Shown here: piece after piece, positions 46,038 through 58,287 of the stretch
Position numbering within the stretch: the stretch's first letter is position 1
How the letters are laid out: each line of letters begins with the position of its first letter
Source: Globodera rostochiensis
Lineage: Eukaryota > Nematoda > Chromadorea > Rhabditida > Heteroderidae
Assembly: GCA_018350325.1 (NCBI GenBank)
Contig: JAEVLN010000019.1
Span: forward strand, 62,001 to 126,000
Length of the DNA stretch: 64,000 bases
Reading direction: 5' to 3'
Made by a program: the position numbers and the translations under genes
Notes under the pieces: generated by a model
What the model was told of the DNA's origin: nothing
Seen by the model: the letters and a program-made list of their open reading frames with translations, nothing else
The model's database searches: none

Positions 46038-48012
46038 CAGGCATGGACACGGTTATGAATTTCCTTAACCGTAACCGCCCGTCCTCAAACACTTATAAAC
46101 GTTAACCGTCCGTAACCGCCCGTCCTAAAAATCTCATAACCGTTAACCGCCCGTAACCGTGCCCTTTGAAAATTTCATAACCGTTAACCGCCCGCGGTTA
46201 GCCGCGGTTAACCGCATTATTTAAAAATCAATAAAGTTTTCCAGATTTCGAAAAATTACAACGAATTTTTTCCGATCATGATATGGCGTCTTTCTAAAAT
46301 TAAATCAAAATTGATGTGTATTGAACTTAACATGTGATTTTTAGCAGAAAGTTTGTCAATGAATAAATTTTAATCTCTTTCTAACACTTTCATGATTAAA
46401 ATCTAACAAAGCGAGACCGATCAGAGTAATTTTTTTTGTTTTTTGCGCATTAGTTGCCTAAAATATTTTTAAGAAAGGGGTGGTGGGGGTTCGGCGGTGC
46501 CGATAGGCGCCGCCGAGGAAAAAAATCAAATATTTAACGACTTATGCTGAGTAAAAGCGTCCGAATTTTAGGTAATTGAGTACTAAAATAAACTAATTAT
46601 TTATGTAAATACTTAGTCAATTTTTTGTAGCTAAATTTATGAGATTTTGAGGACGGGCGGTTACGGTCGGTTAACGGTTATGACCACTAAAACCGCGGTT
46701 AACCGTCGTATCCATTATTTTTTGACTGATGAAGTAAAATGTATTGAGACGATTTGCCTTTCTAATATCGTTCACTTTTATTCACATTCACTAAAGTACC
46801 TCATCAATCACTAACCAATGTTTACCTAATATGCATGACGAATTTTTCTTTTAAATTAGGTGTGATGAAAGAATTTCCAACTAAAGATCCTTCGGAGTTC
46901 ACAAAGGAGGAAATAGTGCAAATTTTGTCGCTTGAGAAAAAGAAGGAAAAAACAACACTTTTCTACAAGCCGAAAAAAGACTCGATGCCGGAAATTTGTG
47001 TGCCGTACTACAACAAAGAGGGGAATGAAGTCGAGGCCTACTTAAATGGACAGATCAAAAAATTCGTGATTTGCAAAAACAATGATTGCAACACTGTATT
47101 AAAATGCCCCAGCTGCACCACCCCAGCAGAATTTTGGAAGAAAAATGAGAAGATGCGCCATTTTTGTCGCAAGTGGCTGGTAGTGTGCTTGCGTTGCCTG
47201 CGAGTTCTTCGGGAATTGAACGCGGCTTTAGTAGATTGAAATATGTAATGGATGAACAGCGATTTAGCCTGACCGAAGGAAATGTTTCAAAGCTCCTACT
47301 TGCTGATTCTTTAAACAAAATCTGATAAAATCTCTTCTTAATTTTGATTTAATTTACTAAGACTACAACACTATCGGAAAAATTAGTTTTGAAAAATCAT
47401 TGCAAAATCTGAAAAACTTTAGTGATTTTTAAATAAGGCGGGTAGCCGCGGATAACCGCGGGCGGTTAACGGTTATCGAATTTTAAAAGGCCGCGGTTAC
47501 GGGCGGTTAACGGTTATGAGATTTTTAGGACGGTCGGTTACGGGCGGTTAACGGTTATGAGTGTTTGAGGACGGGCGGTTACGGTTACGAAAATTCATAA
47601 CCGTGCACAGGCCTGAAAAATTGTAAGAAAACTAAAAAGGAGGGATATTAAAATATAAATAAAAAAATGAACAGCGGAAGGGGCTAGAAACTAGACCAAA
47701 TAAAATCAGTCTAAGAGGTTAACCACTTAGCCATAGGACAGATGGCATCGGTTGGTGAAATGTGAATAAAAAGTCAAAGAAATTATAAAGGCAAATCGTT
47801 CAACCCTCAGCAATCAATAAAACAACGGATGCTACGGTTAACCGCGGTTTTAGTGGTCATAACCGTTAACCGACCGTAACCGCCCGTCCTCAAAATCTCA
47901 TAACCGTTAACCGCCCGTAACCGCGACCTTTTAAAATTCCATAACCGTTAACCGCGGTTAGCCGCGGGTATCCGCGGTTAGCCGCGGTTACGGGTAACCG
48001 TGTCCATGCCTG
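46038..48012 (+). mobile_element. hAT element copy 5
   Basis: 1,975 bp, practically the same as copy 4 including the extra right-end repeat. Flanked by CAATTTTC on both sides. Confidence 0.92.
46865..47325 (+). pseudogene. Internally deleted hAT transposase, copy 5
   Basis: Same deletion derivative as in copies 2-4; the reading frame of the BED-like part is intact. Confidence 0.75.
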
Positions 48013-48795
48013 CAATTTTCTATGATTGCAAATTCCTTAAAAATTCAAAAATTTCTCGGCGGCGTCTATCGGCACTGCCGACCTTGCCCTCACACAAAAG
48101 AGACGAGCCAAAGCGGGCCCACTTTAGTCCAAGGCTCATAACTTACTTCATCATTCGTTCCGCGCAAAAATATTTACAGATTCTTGCTTTCGAGACTGAG
48201 AGGAGTCGATTGGTATATGATTTGGGTGATTTCGAGTCTGGGTGACCACATACATGGCTTCCAAACTTTCAATCCGACCGTTAAGAGTCTATACCCCTGA
48301 TCCCCGACCCAAAAAGGCTCGAGGAGGCCGGGGTATGCCATGTCGGGGGTCGGGGACGAGAAAAAAGTGTGTGCTTGGCACATCAGAGGCAGGCAATTAG
48401 CGGTTTCTTTTCACGATTTATAGCTCCGCTGCATTTCCTCCCAACTTTTAGTAATTTTGTAAAATTAGTTACGTCGACCAAACTGTCATCAAATTCCTTC
48501 AATTATTTGCCGTTCTTTTCTCGCTCATTCAATTAAAAAAATAAAAAGGATTTCATTTGTTGACTCGAACTTGATACAAAATAGACTTAAGCCACATTGT
48601 CACGTATTGATTTATATTATGATCTTCGATCATTGTCACATTTTCTGTTTTGCTTACACTAATTTATTTTCTGAATAAATAATTCATTCTCTTCGCTTAG
48701 GTGGTGCCTTTGGGAAGGTGGGTTCGTCTAATTGGAGAAAAACGCTTGGAGCCATGACGGATTTGATTGTCTAAAATCAAAAATATACAATTTTC

Positions 48796-50768
48796 CAGGC
48801 ATGGACACGGTTATGAATTTCCTTAACCGTAACCGCCCGTCCTCAAACACTTATAAACGTTAACCGTCCGTAACCGCCCGTCCTAAAAATCTCATAACCG
48901 TTAACCGCCCGTAACCGTGCCCTTTGAAAATTTCATAACCGTTAACCGCCCGCGGTTAGCCGCGGTTAACCGCATTATTTAAAAATCAATAAAGTTTTCC
49001 AGATTTCGAAAAATTACAACGAATTTTTTCCGATCATGATATGGCGTCTTTCTAAAATTAAATCAAAATTGATGTGTATTGAACTTAACATGTGATTTTT
49101 AGCAGAAAGTTTGTCAATGAATAAATTTTAATCTCTTTCTAACACTTTCATGATTAAAATCTAACAAAGCGAGACCGATCAGAGTAATTTTTTTTGTTTT
49201 TTGCGCATTAGTTGCCTAAAATATTTTTAAGAAAGGGGTGGTGGGGGTTCGGCGGTGCCGATAGGCGCCGCCGAGGAAAAAAATCAAATATTTAACGACT
49301 TATGCTGAGTAAAAGCGTCCGAATTTTAGGTAATTGAGTACTAAAATAAACTAATTATTTATGTAAATACTTAGTCAATTTTTTAGCTAAATTTATGAGA
49401 TTTTGAGGACGGGCGGTTACGGTCGGTTAACGGTTATGACCACTAAAACCGCGGTTAACCGTCGTATCCATTATTTTTTGACTGATGAAGTAAAATGTAT
49501 TGAGACGATTTGCCTTTCTAATATCGTTCACTTTTATTCACATTCACTAAAGTACCTCATCAATCACTAACCAATGTTTACCTAATATGCATGACGAATT
49601 TTTCTTTTAAATTAGGTGTGATGAAAGAATTTCCAACTAAAGATCCTTCGGAGTTCACAAAGGAGGAAATAGTGCAAATTTTGTCGCTTGAGAAAAAGAA
49701 GGAAAAAACAACACTTTTCTACAAGCCGAAAAAAGACTCGATGCCGGAAATTTGTGTGCCGTACTACAACAAAGAGGGGAATGAAGTCGAGGCCTACTTA
49801 AATGGACAGATCAAAAAATTCGTGATTTGCAAAAACAATGATTGCAACACTGTATTAAAATGCCCCAGCTGCACCACCCCAGCAGAATTTTGGAAGAAAA
49901 ATGAGAAGATGCGCCATTTTTGTCGCAAGTGGCTGGTAGTGTGCTTGCGTTGCCTGCGAGTTCTTCGGGAATTGAACGCGGCTTTAGTAGATTGAAATAT
50001 GTAATGGATGAACAGCGATTTAGCCTGACCGAAGGAAATGTTTCAAAGCTCCTACTTGCTGATTCTTTAAACAAAATCTGATAAAATCTCTTCTTAATTT
50101 TGATTTAATTTACTAAGACTACAACACTATCGGAAAAATTAGTTTTGAAAAATCATTGCAAAATCTGAAAAACTTTAGTGATTTTTAAATAAGGCGGGTA
50201 GCCGCGGATAACCGCGGGCGGTTAACGGTTATCGAATTTTAAAAGGCCGCGGTTACGGGCGGTTAACGGTTATGAGATTTTTAGGACGGTCGGTTACGGG
50301 CGGTTAACGGTTATGAGTGTTTGAGGACGGGCGGTTACGGGCGGTTAACGGTTATGAGTGTTTGAGGACGGGCGGTTACGGTTACGAAAATTCATAACCG
50401 TGCACAGGCCTGAAAAATTGTAAGAAAACTAAAAAGGAGGGATATTAAAATATAAATAAAAAAATGAACAGCGGAAGGGGCTAGAAACTAGACCAAATAA
50501 AATCAGTCTAAGAGGTTAACCACTTAGCCATAGGACAGATGGCATCGGTTGGTGAAATGTGAATAAAAAGTCAAAGAAATTATAAAGGCAAATCGTTCAA
50601 CCCTCAGCAATCAATAAAACAACGGATGCTACGGTTAACCGCGGTTTTAGTGGTCATAACCGTTAACCGCCCGTAACCGCGACCTTTTAAAATTCCATAA
50701 CCGTTAACCGCGGTTAGCCGCGGGTATCCGCGGTTAGCCGCGGTTACGGGTAACCGTGTCCATGCCTG
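48796..50768 (+). mobile_element. hAT element copy 6
   Basis: 1,973 bp. Right arm differs from copy 5: an extra GGGCGGTTAACGGTTATGAG unit near 50340 and one fewer repeat near 50660. It also lacks a TTG in TTTTTTGTAGC (about 49384). These small changes show that repeat number in the arms drifts. Confidence 0.92.
49621..50081 (+). pseudogene. Internally deleted hAT transposase, copy 6
   Basis: Same deletion and frame break as the other copies; BED-like part open over 124 codons from the ATG. Confidence 0.75.
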
Positions 50769-51319
50769 CAATTTTCTATGATTGCAAATTCCTTAAAAAT
50801 TCAAAAATTTCTCGGCGGCGTCTATTGGCACTGCCGACCTTGCCCTCACACAAAAGAGACGAGCCAAAGCGGGCCCACTTTAGTCCAAGGCTCATAACTT
50901 ACTTCATCATTCGTTCCGCGCAAAAATATTTACAGATTCTTGCTTTCGAGACTGAGAGGAGTCGATTGGTATATGATTTGGGTGATTTCGAGTCTGGGTG
51001 ACCACATACATGGCTTCCAAACTTTCAATCCGACCGTTAAGAGTCTTTACCCCCGATCCCCGACCCAAAAAGGCTCGGGGGCAGGCAATTAGCGGTTTCT
51101 TTTCACGATTTATAGCTCCGCTGCATTTCCTCCCAACTTTTAGTAATTTTGTAAAATTAGTTACGTCGACCAAACTGTCATCAAATTCCTTCAACTATTC
51201 GCCGCCTTTTCTCGCTCATTCAATTAAAAAAATAAAAAGGATTTCATTTGTTGACTCGAACTTGATACAAAATAGACTTAAGCCACATTGTCACGTATTG
51301 ATTTATATTATGATTAGGG

Positions 51320-52985
51320 ATGGCACGAAAGAAAATGCCGTATAACATTTTAGCGTTTTTCGAATTAGATTGTTTTAGTTACCTATTGATTTCAAAATAA
51401 TTGAAAAAAATAATTGCATTTTCATTACCCGGACCGTAAAATTGCCGGGGACCGTCCAAAAGCCCAATAGGGCCAACACTCTCTGAACATATTAAATTTT
51501 GGAGCACAGAAACACTGACTGAGCTATGAATTTGGGCAGAATGTTCTTTTAATTTCTAATTTATAAATTTTTGACCCTCACACAACAACTCTCTGTTTAT
51601 TGAATAGTTTTTGTGTTTAGTGGGGCTGCGATTATTGTCTCTTTCATCGCTCTTCCGTCTCTTGATCACTTTGATCAGTATTGATCACCTCATCTTCAAC
51701 ACGTGCCTTTGCTGCGTTTCGCGGTCCAATGCCTTCGCGAGTCTGACCTCGGCACTGACCGTGTCCAGCGAGAACAAATTTGCAGGACTTTAAAATGAAT
51801 TTTTCCGGGACATAAGATCCGGCGACCCTACACCTCTTAATACGGTTTGGCATTACGCCACATTTGCGCATCGGAACAGCGCACTTCCAGTGCAACTTCA
51901 AAAACAAAAATATTTCCCGGGAAAGGTTTTCTTCAATTCATAAATTTATTATTGCATTACTTACGAAGAAGCCTAAAATAAAGCGGCACAATATTTAAAA
52001 TAGCATAATAGGGGCGGGGCCGGGCATGTTCTAAACTTACAAATCTAAATGGCAAAAAAGCCCAAATATTATAAGTAAAATTGATTGGGGATTAAATTGA
52101 GGGATTAAGCTGCTTCACTTTCTCTCTGTTCGCCAATCCAATTGGGATGGGATATTTTATGCAATTTCGAAACGATAAGCCAATGGCCCCTCCGGCGTTG
52201 TGCTCGGTCAGAGCACTCCGTCCGCCGTCCATTACTTCGCTTGGAGTAATAATGGCCAACGAAATGGCGGAGTCAATGGCCAAGAGGGCTCAGCTCGCTC
52301 GCTCATTCGACCGGCGCGTAATTAAACCCGACGACGGACGGACGACGAGGGAATGGCACCGGCACAATGACTCACTCACTCGGCCACAGCAAACAAAAGG
52401 GCGCAAAAACTTTGGCTATTTTTTGTGTCATTTTTATTTTCTCGACATTTATTGAACATTGCCGTGGAGGAAAAGCCAAAAAAGTAGCAAAACAAAATGC
52501 CGTCAAAAGTGATCGGTCGGAGGGCATTTCGGACATTGTAACAATTCGCAAAAATAGACAATGTCCAGAAAAAGGCGATTTGGCCAAAAACTCAGAAAGT
52601 AGGGAGAAAAGGAGAAACATTTTGTTAAATTTATTCGTTAAAATTAATAATAAAAATTGTGAAACTTTTAGTTGATCCGCCGGATAGCGTCCAAATCTGT
52701 TAAATGCCGATGCTAGCAAATTCAATGGAAATTCTGTCAACGAATTTGCGGGTAAAATGGCAAATTTTCGGGTGAAATGGGAAGAAATAAAGGGCTTTCA
52801 GAAGGCGGAAGACTTTGCTTTGGTAATTTGCATACTGTACCAATTCGCTTCAATACTTATCCGGGAAACGATTTCTTTTGCGAAAGAAATGCCTGAATGG
52901 AGCAATTGCATGGCGTACGGACCGAATGTCGACCGTCCAAATGTCGACCAAGCCAAAATCGGTCCGAATGTCGACTAGTTATAAA
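51320..52985 (-). repeat. Segmental duplication S, copy 2
   Basis: Joins segment A at ATTATGATTAGGGATGGCAC, the same junction as copy 3, and matches copy 1 from GCCGTATAACATTTTAGCG. The conserved minus-strand frame lies at 51644-51907, with one Phe-to-Ser change against copies 1 and 3. The 3' extension not present in copy 1 holds a plus frame (52757-52978: MANFRVKWEEIKGFQKAEDF ...) ending in a GPNVDRPNVDQ repeat. No recognised function. Confidence 0.72.
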
Positions 52986-53440
52986 AATTCAAACTTTGTG
53001 TTTGCTTTAATTCGGTGTTTAGTTTTTTATGTTTTTCAAGGTGTACATTTCGCCCGGTAACGAAAAAACGGACGTTTCGGTACGCTCACATTTGGTCTAG
53101 GCGATATTTTGCAAGTTTTTAAATGCATGTTTTCTAGGGTAAAAGCATGCGTAGATCACGAATCCGAGCTCGAATTTTGCAAATCTCGAATCCTGAACCC
53201 GAACTTGAACACTCGGTCTCGACAGGGGAAATCGATTGGTAGTATTTATTCGGATCTGCATTCAATGGGCGAGCGGTGGCAGAAAAAGCCTAACGAATCC
53301 TAAGCCAGGGTGGCTTAGGCCTAAGCCTAACGAACTTTTGACCAAAAAGGTCCCCCTATGGTTTTACAAAATTTGAACTGTTTCAAAAACCGGTTTAAAG
53401 GTCGAGCCGCTAAAATTTTTGCTTATTCCATCGTTTTAAC

Positions 53441-53669
53441 TAGAGTTGGCCGGGACCGGGACTGGTACTGAAGTCTCCAATTTTGGGACTGAATTTCCCC
53501 CTTATAAAATCCCGGTTTTTTTCAAAATTGACAATCTTTGTTTTTGCTCATTAGTCCCGGTATTTTTGACCGGGATTTGATTAATTTCCCCCCTTATAAA
53601 ATCCCGGTTTTTAATGTTTTCACTCCCGGTTCCGGTTTTTCCAAAAAATCCCGGTCCCGGCCAACTCTA
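53441..53669. mobile_element. Short hAT-type MITE, copy 2
   Basis: Same element and position as 34841-35069, duplicated with its segment. The left target-site copy has one change (GTTTTAAC against GTTTTCAC). Confidence 0.86.
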
Positions 53670-53892
53670 GTTTTCACCACCTAAGAAACCATATAAATAA
53701 TTTTGGTGTTTCTTGAACAATTTTAAGATCAAAATTTTTTTAAAAAATTTTGAGATATCGGACAAATGTTCGAATTCGGGTCCGGGATTAGGAATTGGCT
53801 GAAAAGGAGGTTAGATTCAGATTCTACGCCCCCCGAAAACCCCAAAAACTTTATTGTAGTCTGTATTCAAGCCAATTTACAATGGGTCGGTA

Positions 53893-54003
53893 TTCGGACC
53901 GATTTTGGCTTGGTCGACATTCGGGCCGATTTTGGCTTGGTCGACATTCGGGCCGATTTTGGCTTGGTCGACATTCGGGCCGATTTTGGCTTGGTCGGTA
54001 TTC
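53893..54003 (+). repeat. 27 bp tandem repeat, about 4 copies
   Basis: CCGATTTTGGCTTGGTCGAC then ATTCGGG, repeated. It would code the nonapeptide ADFGLVDIR. The sister segment at 35295 has a single copy, so this is a local expansion after duplication. Confidence 0.85.
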
Positions 54004-54316
54004 GGTTCGGTAGCCAATTGCATTCGGGAGAATCGGCTGTACGAGTTGATTACGGTAGGTGGCTTACAGTACAAGTACAGTAGGCTTGTCGGAACAAACG
54101 GTATCCATTTCAGCCAAACGAAGTGAGTTGCGAACGCAGCGAAGCGGAAATTATTTAATCCGACTTGATAAGCAGTGAAAAATTAGCATTATTTACGGAC
54201 AAAATTTGGCATTTGTTGAAATTGAGCCAAAACTTTCGGCACTATTTTTGTCACGATGTGAAGGACATGGGCCAGATGAAGTTGGAGCTGAACAGCTGAA
54301 CAAACTGATCGACTGC

Positions 54317-54845
54317 AAATTCCTTAAAAATTCAAAAATTTCTCGGCGGCGTCTATCGGCACCGCCGACCTTGCCCTCCCACAAAAGAGACGAGCCAAAG
54401 CGGGCCCACTTTAGTCCAAGGCTCATAACTTACTTCATCATTCGTTCCGCGCAAAAATATTTACAGATTCTTGCTTTCGAGACTGAGAGGAGTCGATTGG
54501 TATATGATTTGGGTGATTTCGAGTCTGGGTGACCACATACACGGCTTCCAAACTTTCAATCCGACCGTTAAGGGTGTTTACCCCCGATCCCCGACCCAAA
54601 AAGGCTCGGGGGCAGGCAATTAGCGGTTTCTTTTCACGATTTATAGCTCCGCTGCATTTCCTCCCAACTTTTAGTAATTTTGTAAAATTAGTTACGTCGA
54701 CCAAACTGTCATCAAATTCCTTCAACTATTCGCCGCCTTTTCTCGCTCATTCAATTAAAAAAATAAAAAGGATTTCATTTGTTGACTCGAACTTGATACA
54801 AAATAGACTTAAGCCACATTGTCACGTATTGATTTATATTATGAT
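54317..54845 (+). repeat. Segment A, truncated copy outside the array
   Basis: Matches the first part of segment A and, like the copy at 50769-51313, ends at ATTATGATT and passes into segment S. No hAT element follows here. Confidence 0.75.
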
Positions 54846-54850
54846 TAGGG

Positions 54851-56516
54851 ATGGCACGAAAGAAAATGCCGTATAACATTTTAGCGTTTTTCGAATTAGA
54901 TTGTTTTAGTTACCTATTGATTTCAAAATAATTGAAAAAAATAATTGCATTTTCATTACCCGGACCGTAAAATTGCCGGGGACCGTCCAAAAGCCCAATA
55001 GGGCCAACACTCTCTGAACATATTAAATTTTGGAGCACAGAAACACTGACTGAGCTTTGAATTTGGGCAGAATGTTCTTTTAATTTCTAATTTATAAATT
55101 TTTGACCCTCACACAACAACTCTCTGTTTATTGAATAGTTTTTGTGTTTAGTGGGGCTGCGATTATTGTCTCTTTCATCGCTCTTCCGTCTCTTGATCAC
55201 TTTGATCAGTATTGATCACCTCATCTTCAACACGTGCCTTTGCTGCGTTTCGCGGTCCAATGCCTTCGCGAGTCTGACCTCGGCACTGACCGTGTCCAGC
55301 GAGAACAAATTTGCAGAACTTTAAAATGAATTTTTCCGGGACATAAGATCCGGCGACCCTACACCTCTTAATACGGTTTGGCATTACGCCACATTTGCGC
55401 ATCGGAACAGCGCACTTCCAGTGCAACTTCAAAAACAAAAATATTTCCCGGGAAAGGTTTTCTTCAATTCATAAATTTATTATTGCATTACTTACGAAGA
55501 AGCCTAAAATAAAGCGGCACAATATTTAAAATAGCATAATAGGGGCGGGGCCGGGCATGTTCTAAACTTACAAATCTAAATGGCAAAAAAGCCCAAATAT
55601 TATAAGTAAAATTGATTGGGGATTAAATCGAGGGATTAAGCTGCTTCACTTTCTCTCTGTTCGCCAATCCAATTGGGATGGGATATTTTATGCAATTTCG
55701 AAACGATAAGCCAATGGCCCCTCCGGCGTTGTGCTCGGTCAGAGCACTCCGTCCGCCGTCCATTACTTCGCTTGGAGTAATAATGGCCAACGAAATGGCG
55801 GAGTCAATGGCCAAGAGGGCTCAGCTCGCTCGCTCATTCGACCGGCGCGTAATTAAACCCGACGACGGACGGACGACGAGGGAATGGCACCGGCACAATG
55901 ACTCACTCACTCGGCCACAGCAAACAAAAGGGCGCAAAAACTTTGGCTATTTTTTGTGTCATTTTTATTTTCTCGACATTTATTGAACATTGCCGTGGAG
56001 GAAAAGCCAAAAAAGTAGCAAAACAAAATGCCGTCAAAAGTGATCGGTCGGAGGGCATTTCGGACATTGTAACAATTCGCAAAAATAGACAATGTCCAGA
56101 AAAAGGCGATTTGGCCAAAAACTCAGAAAGTAGGGAGAAAAGGAGAAACATTTTGTTAAATTTATTCGTTAAAATTAATAATAAAAATTGTGAAACTTTT
56201 AGTTGATCCGCCGGATAGCGTCCAAATCTGTTAAATGCCGATGCTAGCAAATTCAATGGAAATTCTGTCAACGAATTTGCGGGTAAAATGGCAAATTTTC
56301 GGGTGAAATGGGAAGAAATAAAGGGCTTTCAGAAGGCGGAAGACTTTGCTTTGGTAATTTGCATACTGTACCAATTCGCTTCAATACTTATCCGGGAAAC
56401 GATTTCTTTTGCGAAAGAAATGCCTGAATGGAGCAATTGCATGGCGTACGGACCGAATGTCGACCGTCCAAATGTCGACCAAGCCAAAATCGGTCCGAAT
56501 GTCGACTAGTTATAAA
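54851..56516 (-). repeat. Segmental duplication S, copy 3
   Basis: Almost identical to copy 2 over its whole length, including the minus-strand frame (55175-55438) and the plus frame 56288-56509. It ends at GTCGACTAGTTATAAAAATT and passes within about 16 bp into satellite. Confidence 0.75.
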
Positions 56517-56532
56517 AATTCAAACTTTGTGT

Positions 56533-57983
56533 TAAACACATTATCAATTTTCAACACAAAATTGGATAATTCAAGGGGGACATCTTAAAAAATTTGTCAT
56601 ATTTTATATGTTATTAGCGAACAATAAATTTGCCGTCTTCATTTAGAATGCTCAAGCCACATTTCTGAGAATACAAAAACAAGTCATATTTCGATACAAA
56701 ATTGGAGTATGCAGCAAAGATATCTTAAAAACCATGGCATATTTTAATTTAATTAGCAAACAAAAAATCTATCGGCTTTATTTCAAGATCCTCGACCAAT
56801 TTTTTGAGAAAACAAAACACATTATCATTTTTCAACACAAATTGGATAATTCAAGGGGGACATCTTAAAAAATTTGTCATATTTTATATGTTATTAGCGA
56901 ACAATAAATTTGCCGTCTTCATTTAGAATGCTCAAGCCACATTTCTGAGAATACAAAAACAAGTCATATTTCGATACAAAATTGGAGTATGCAGCAAAGA
57001 TATCTTAAAAACCATGGCATATTTTAATTTAATTAGCAAACAAAAAATCTATCGGCTTTATTTCAAGATCCTCGACCAATTTTTTGAGAAAACAAAACAC
57101 ATTATCAATTTTCAACACAAAATTGGATAATTCAAGTGGGACATCTTAAAAAATTTGTCATATTTTATATGTTATTAGCGAACAATAAATTTGCCGTCTT
57201 CATTTAGAATGCTCAAGCCACATTTCTGAGAATACAAAAACAAGTCATATTTCGATACAAAATTGGAGTATGCAGCAAAGATATCTTAAAAACCATGGCA
57301 TATTTTAATTTAATTAGCAAACAAAAAATCTATCGGCTTTATTTCAAGATCCTCGACCAATTTTTTGAGAAAACAAAACACATTATCAATTTTCAACACA
57401 AAATTGGATAATTCAAGGGGGACATCTTAAAAAATTTGTCATATTTTATATGTTATTAGCGAACAATAAATTTGCCGTCTTCATTTAGAATGCTCAAGCC
57501 ACATTTCTGAGAATACAAAAACAAGTCATATTTCGATACAAAATTGGAGTATGCAGCAAAGATATCTTAAAAACCATGGCATATTTTAATTTAATTAGCA
57601 AACAAAAAATCTATCGGCTTTATTTCAAGATCCTCGACCAATTTTTTGAGAAAACAAAACACATTATCAATTTTCAACACAAAATTGGATAATTCAAGGG
57701 GGACATCTTAAAAAATTTGTCATATTTTATATGTTATTAGCGAACAATAAATTTGCCGTCTTCATTTAGAATGCTCAAGCCACATTTCTGAGAATACAAA
57801 AACAAGTCATATTTCAATATAAAATTGGAGTATGCAGCAAAGATATCTTAAAAACCATGGCATATTTTAATTTAATTAGCAAACAAAAAATCTATCGGCT
57901 TTCTTTCAAGATCCTCGACCAATTTTTTGAGAAAACAAAACACATTATCATTTTTCAACACAAAATTGGATAATTCAAGGGGG
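56533..57983 (+). repeat. 281 bp dimeric satellite, array 2
   Basis: About five dimer units, same monomer order as array 1. Individual units differ by single changes (for example CAAGTGGGAC at about 57135). The array is interrupted exactly at TTCAAGGGGG by the transposon at 57984 and resumes on its far side. Confidence 0.92.
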
Positions 57984-58016
57984 CACAGCGCGTCATTTTT
58001 ACATTTTATTACCGCT
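57984..58016 (+). repeat. Left terminal inverted repeat of the 2.9 kb transposon
   Basis: 33 bp running from CACAGCGCGTC to TTATTACCGCT. Pairs with the right end at 60855-60887. Confidence 0.9.
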
Positions 58017-58287
58017 TGAGGTAGACAGTGCACTCTCTCACTTTTCCCTCTCTTTCTCTAACCGTTCTCTTCTTTTGGCGTTCTCTCTCACCTTTTTTAA
58101 CAAATATTTTGACCATCGCGCACTTCGGATCTAAAAACTTTTCTCGACATCTACCGATCCTCTCCAAATTTTCACCATCCCTAGAAAACAAAATAAGTAA
58201 TAGATTTTCAGTATAATGGTTAATGAATTCGGCCCAGGATTTTTGAAATAAATTAATTCTTAAACATTTATTTTTTTTGTGAATTAG

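Larger units (their letters stand above)
35640..51313 (+). repeat. Tandem array of about 2.75 kb units (segment A + hAT)
   Basis: The same unit recurs head to tail. Segment A copies are at 35640-36330, 39776-40559, 42495-43278, 45255-46037, 48013-48795 and 50769-51313 (truncated), and a hAT element lies between each pair. Spacings of matching points are 2719-2760 bp except for the first unit, which is about 1.5 kb longer because of an inserted Mutator-like element. Middle units share an extra block of about 60 bp (GCCGGGGTATGCCATGTCGG) absent from the first and last units, so the array grew by unequal exchange from the middle units. Confidence 0.92.
53220..54316 (+). repeat. Duplicated segment U, copy 2
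   Basis: Second copy of 34620-35639, starting GGGGAAATCGATTGGTAGTA. It contains the second copy of the short hAT MITE and the 27 bp repeat expansion at 53890-54000. Confidence 0.7.
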
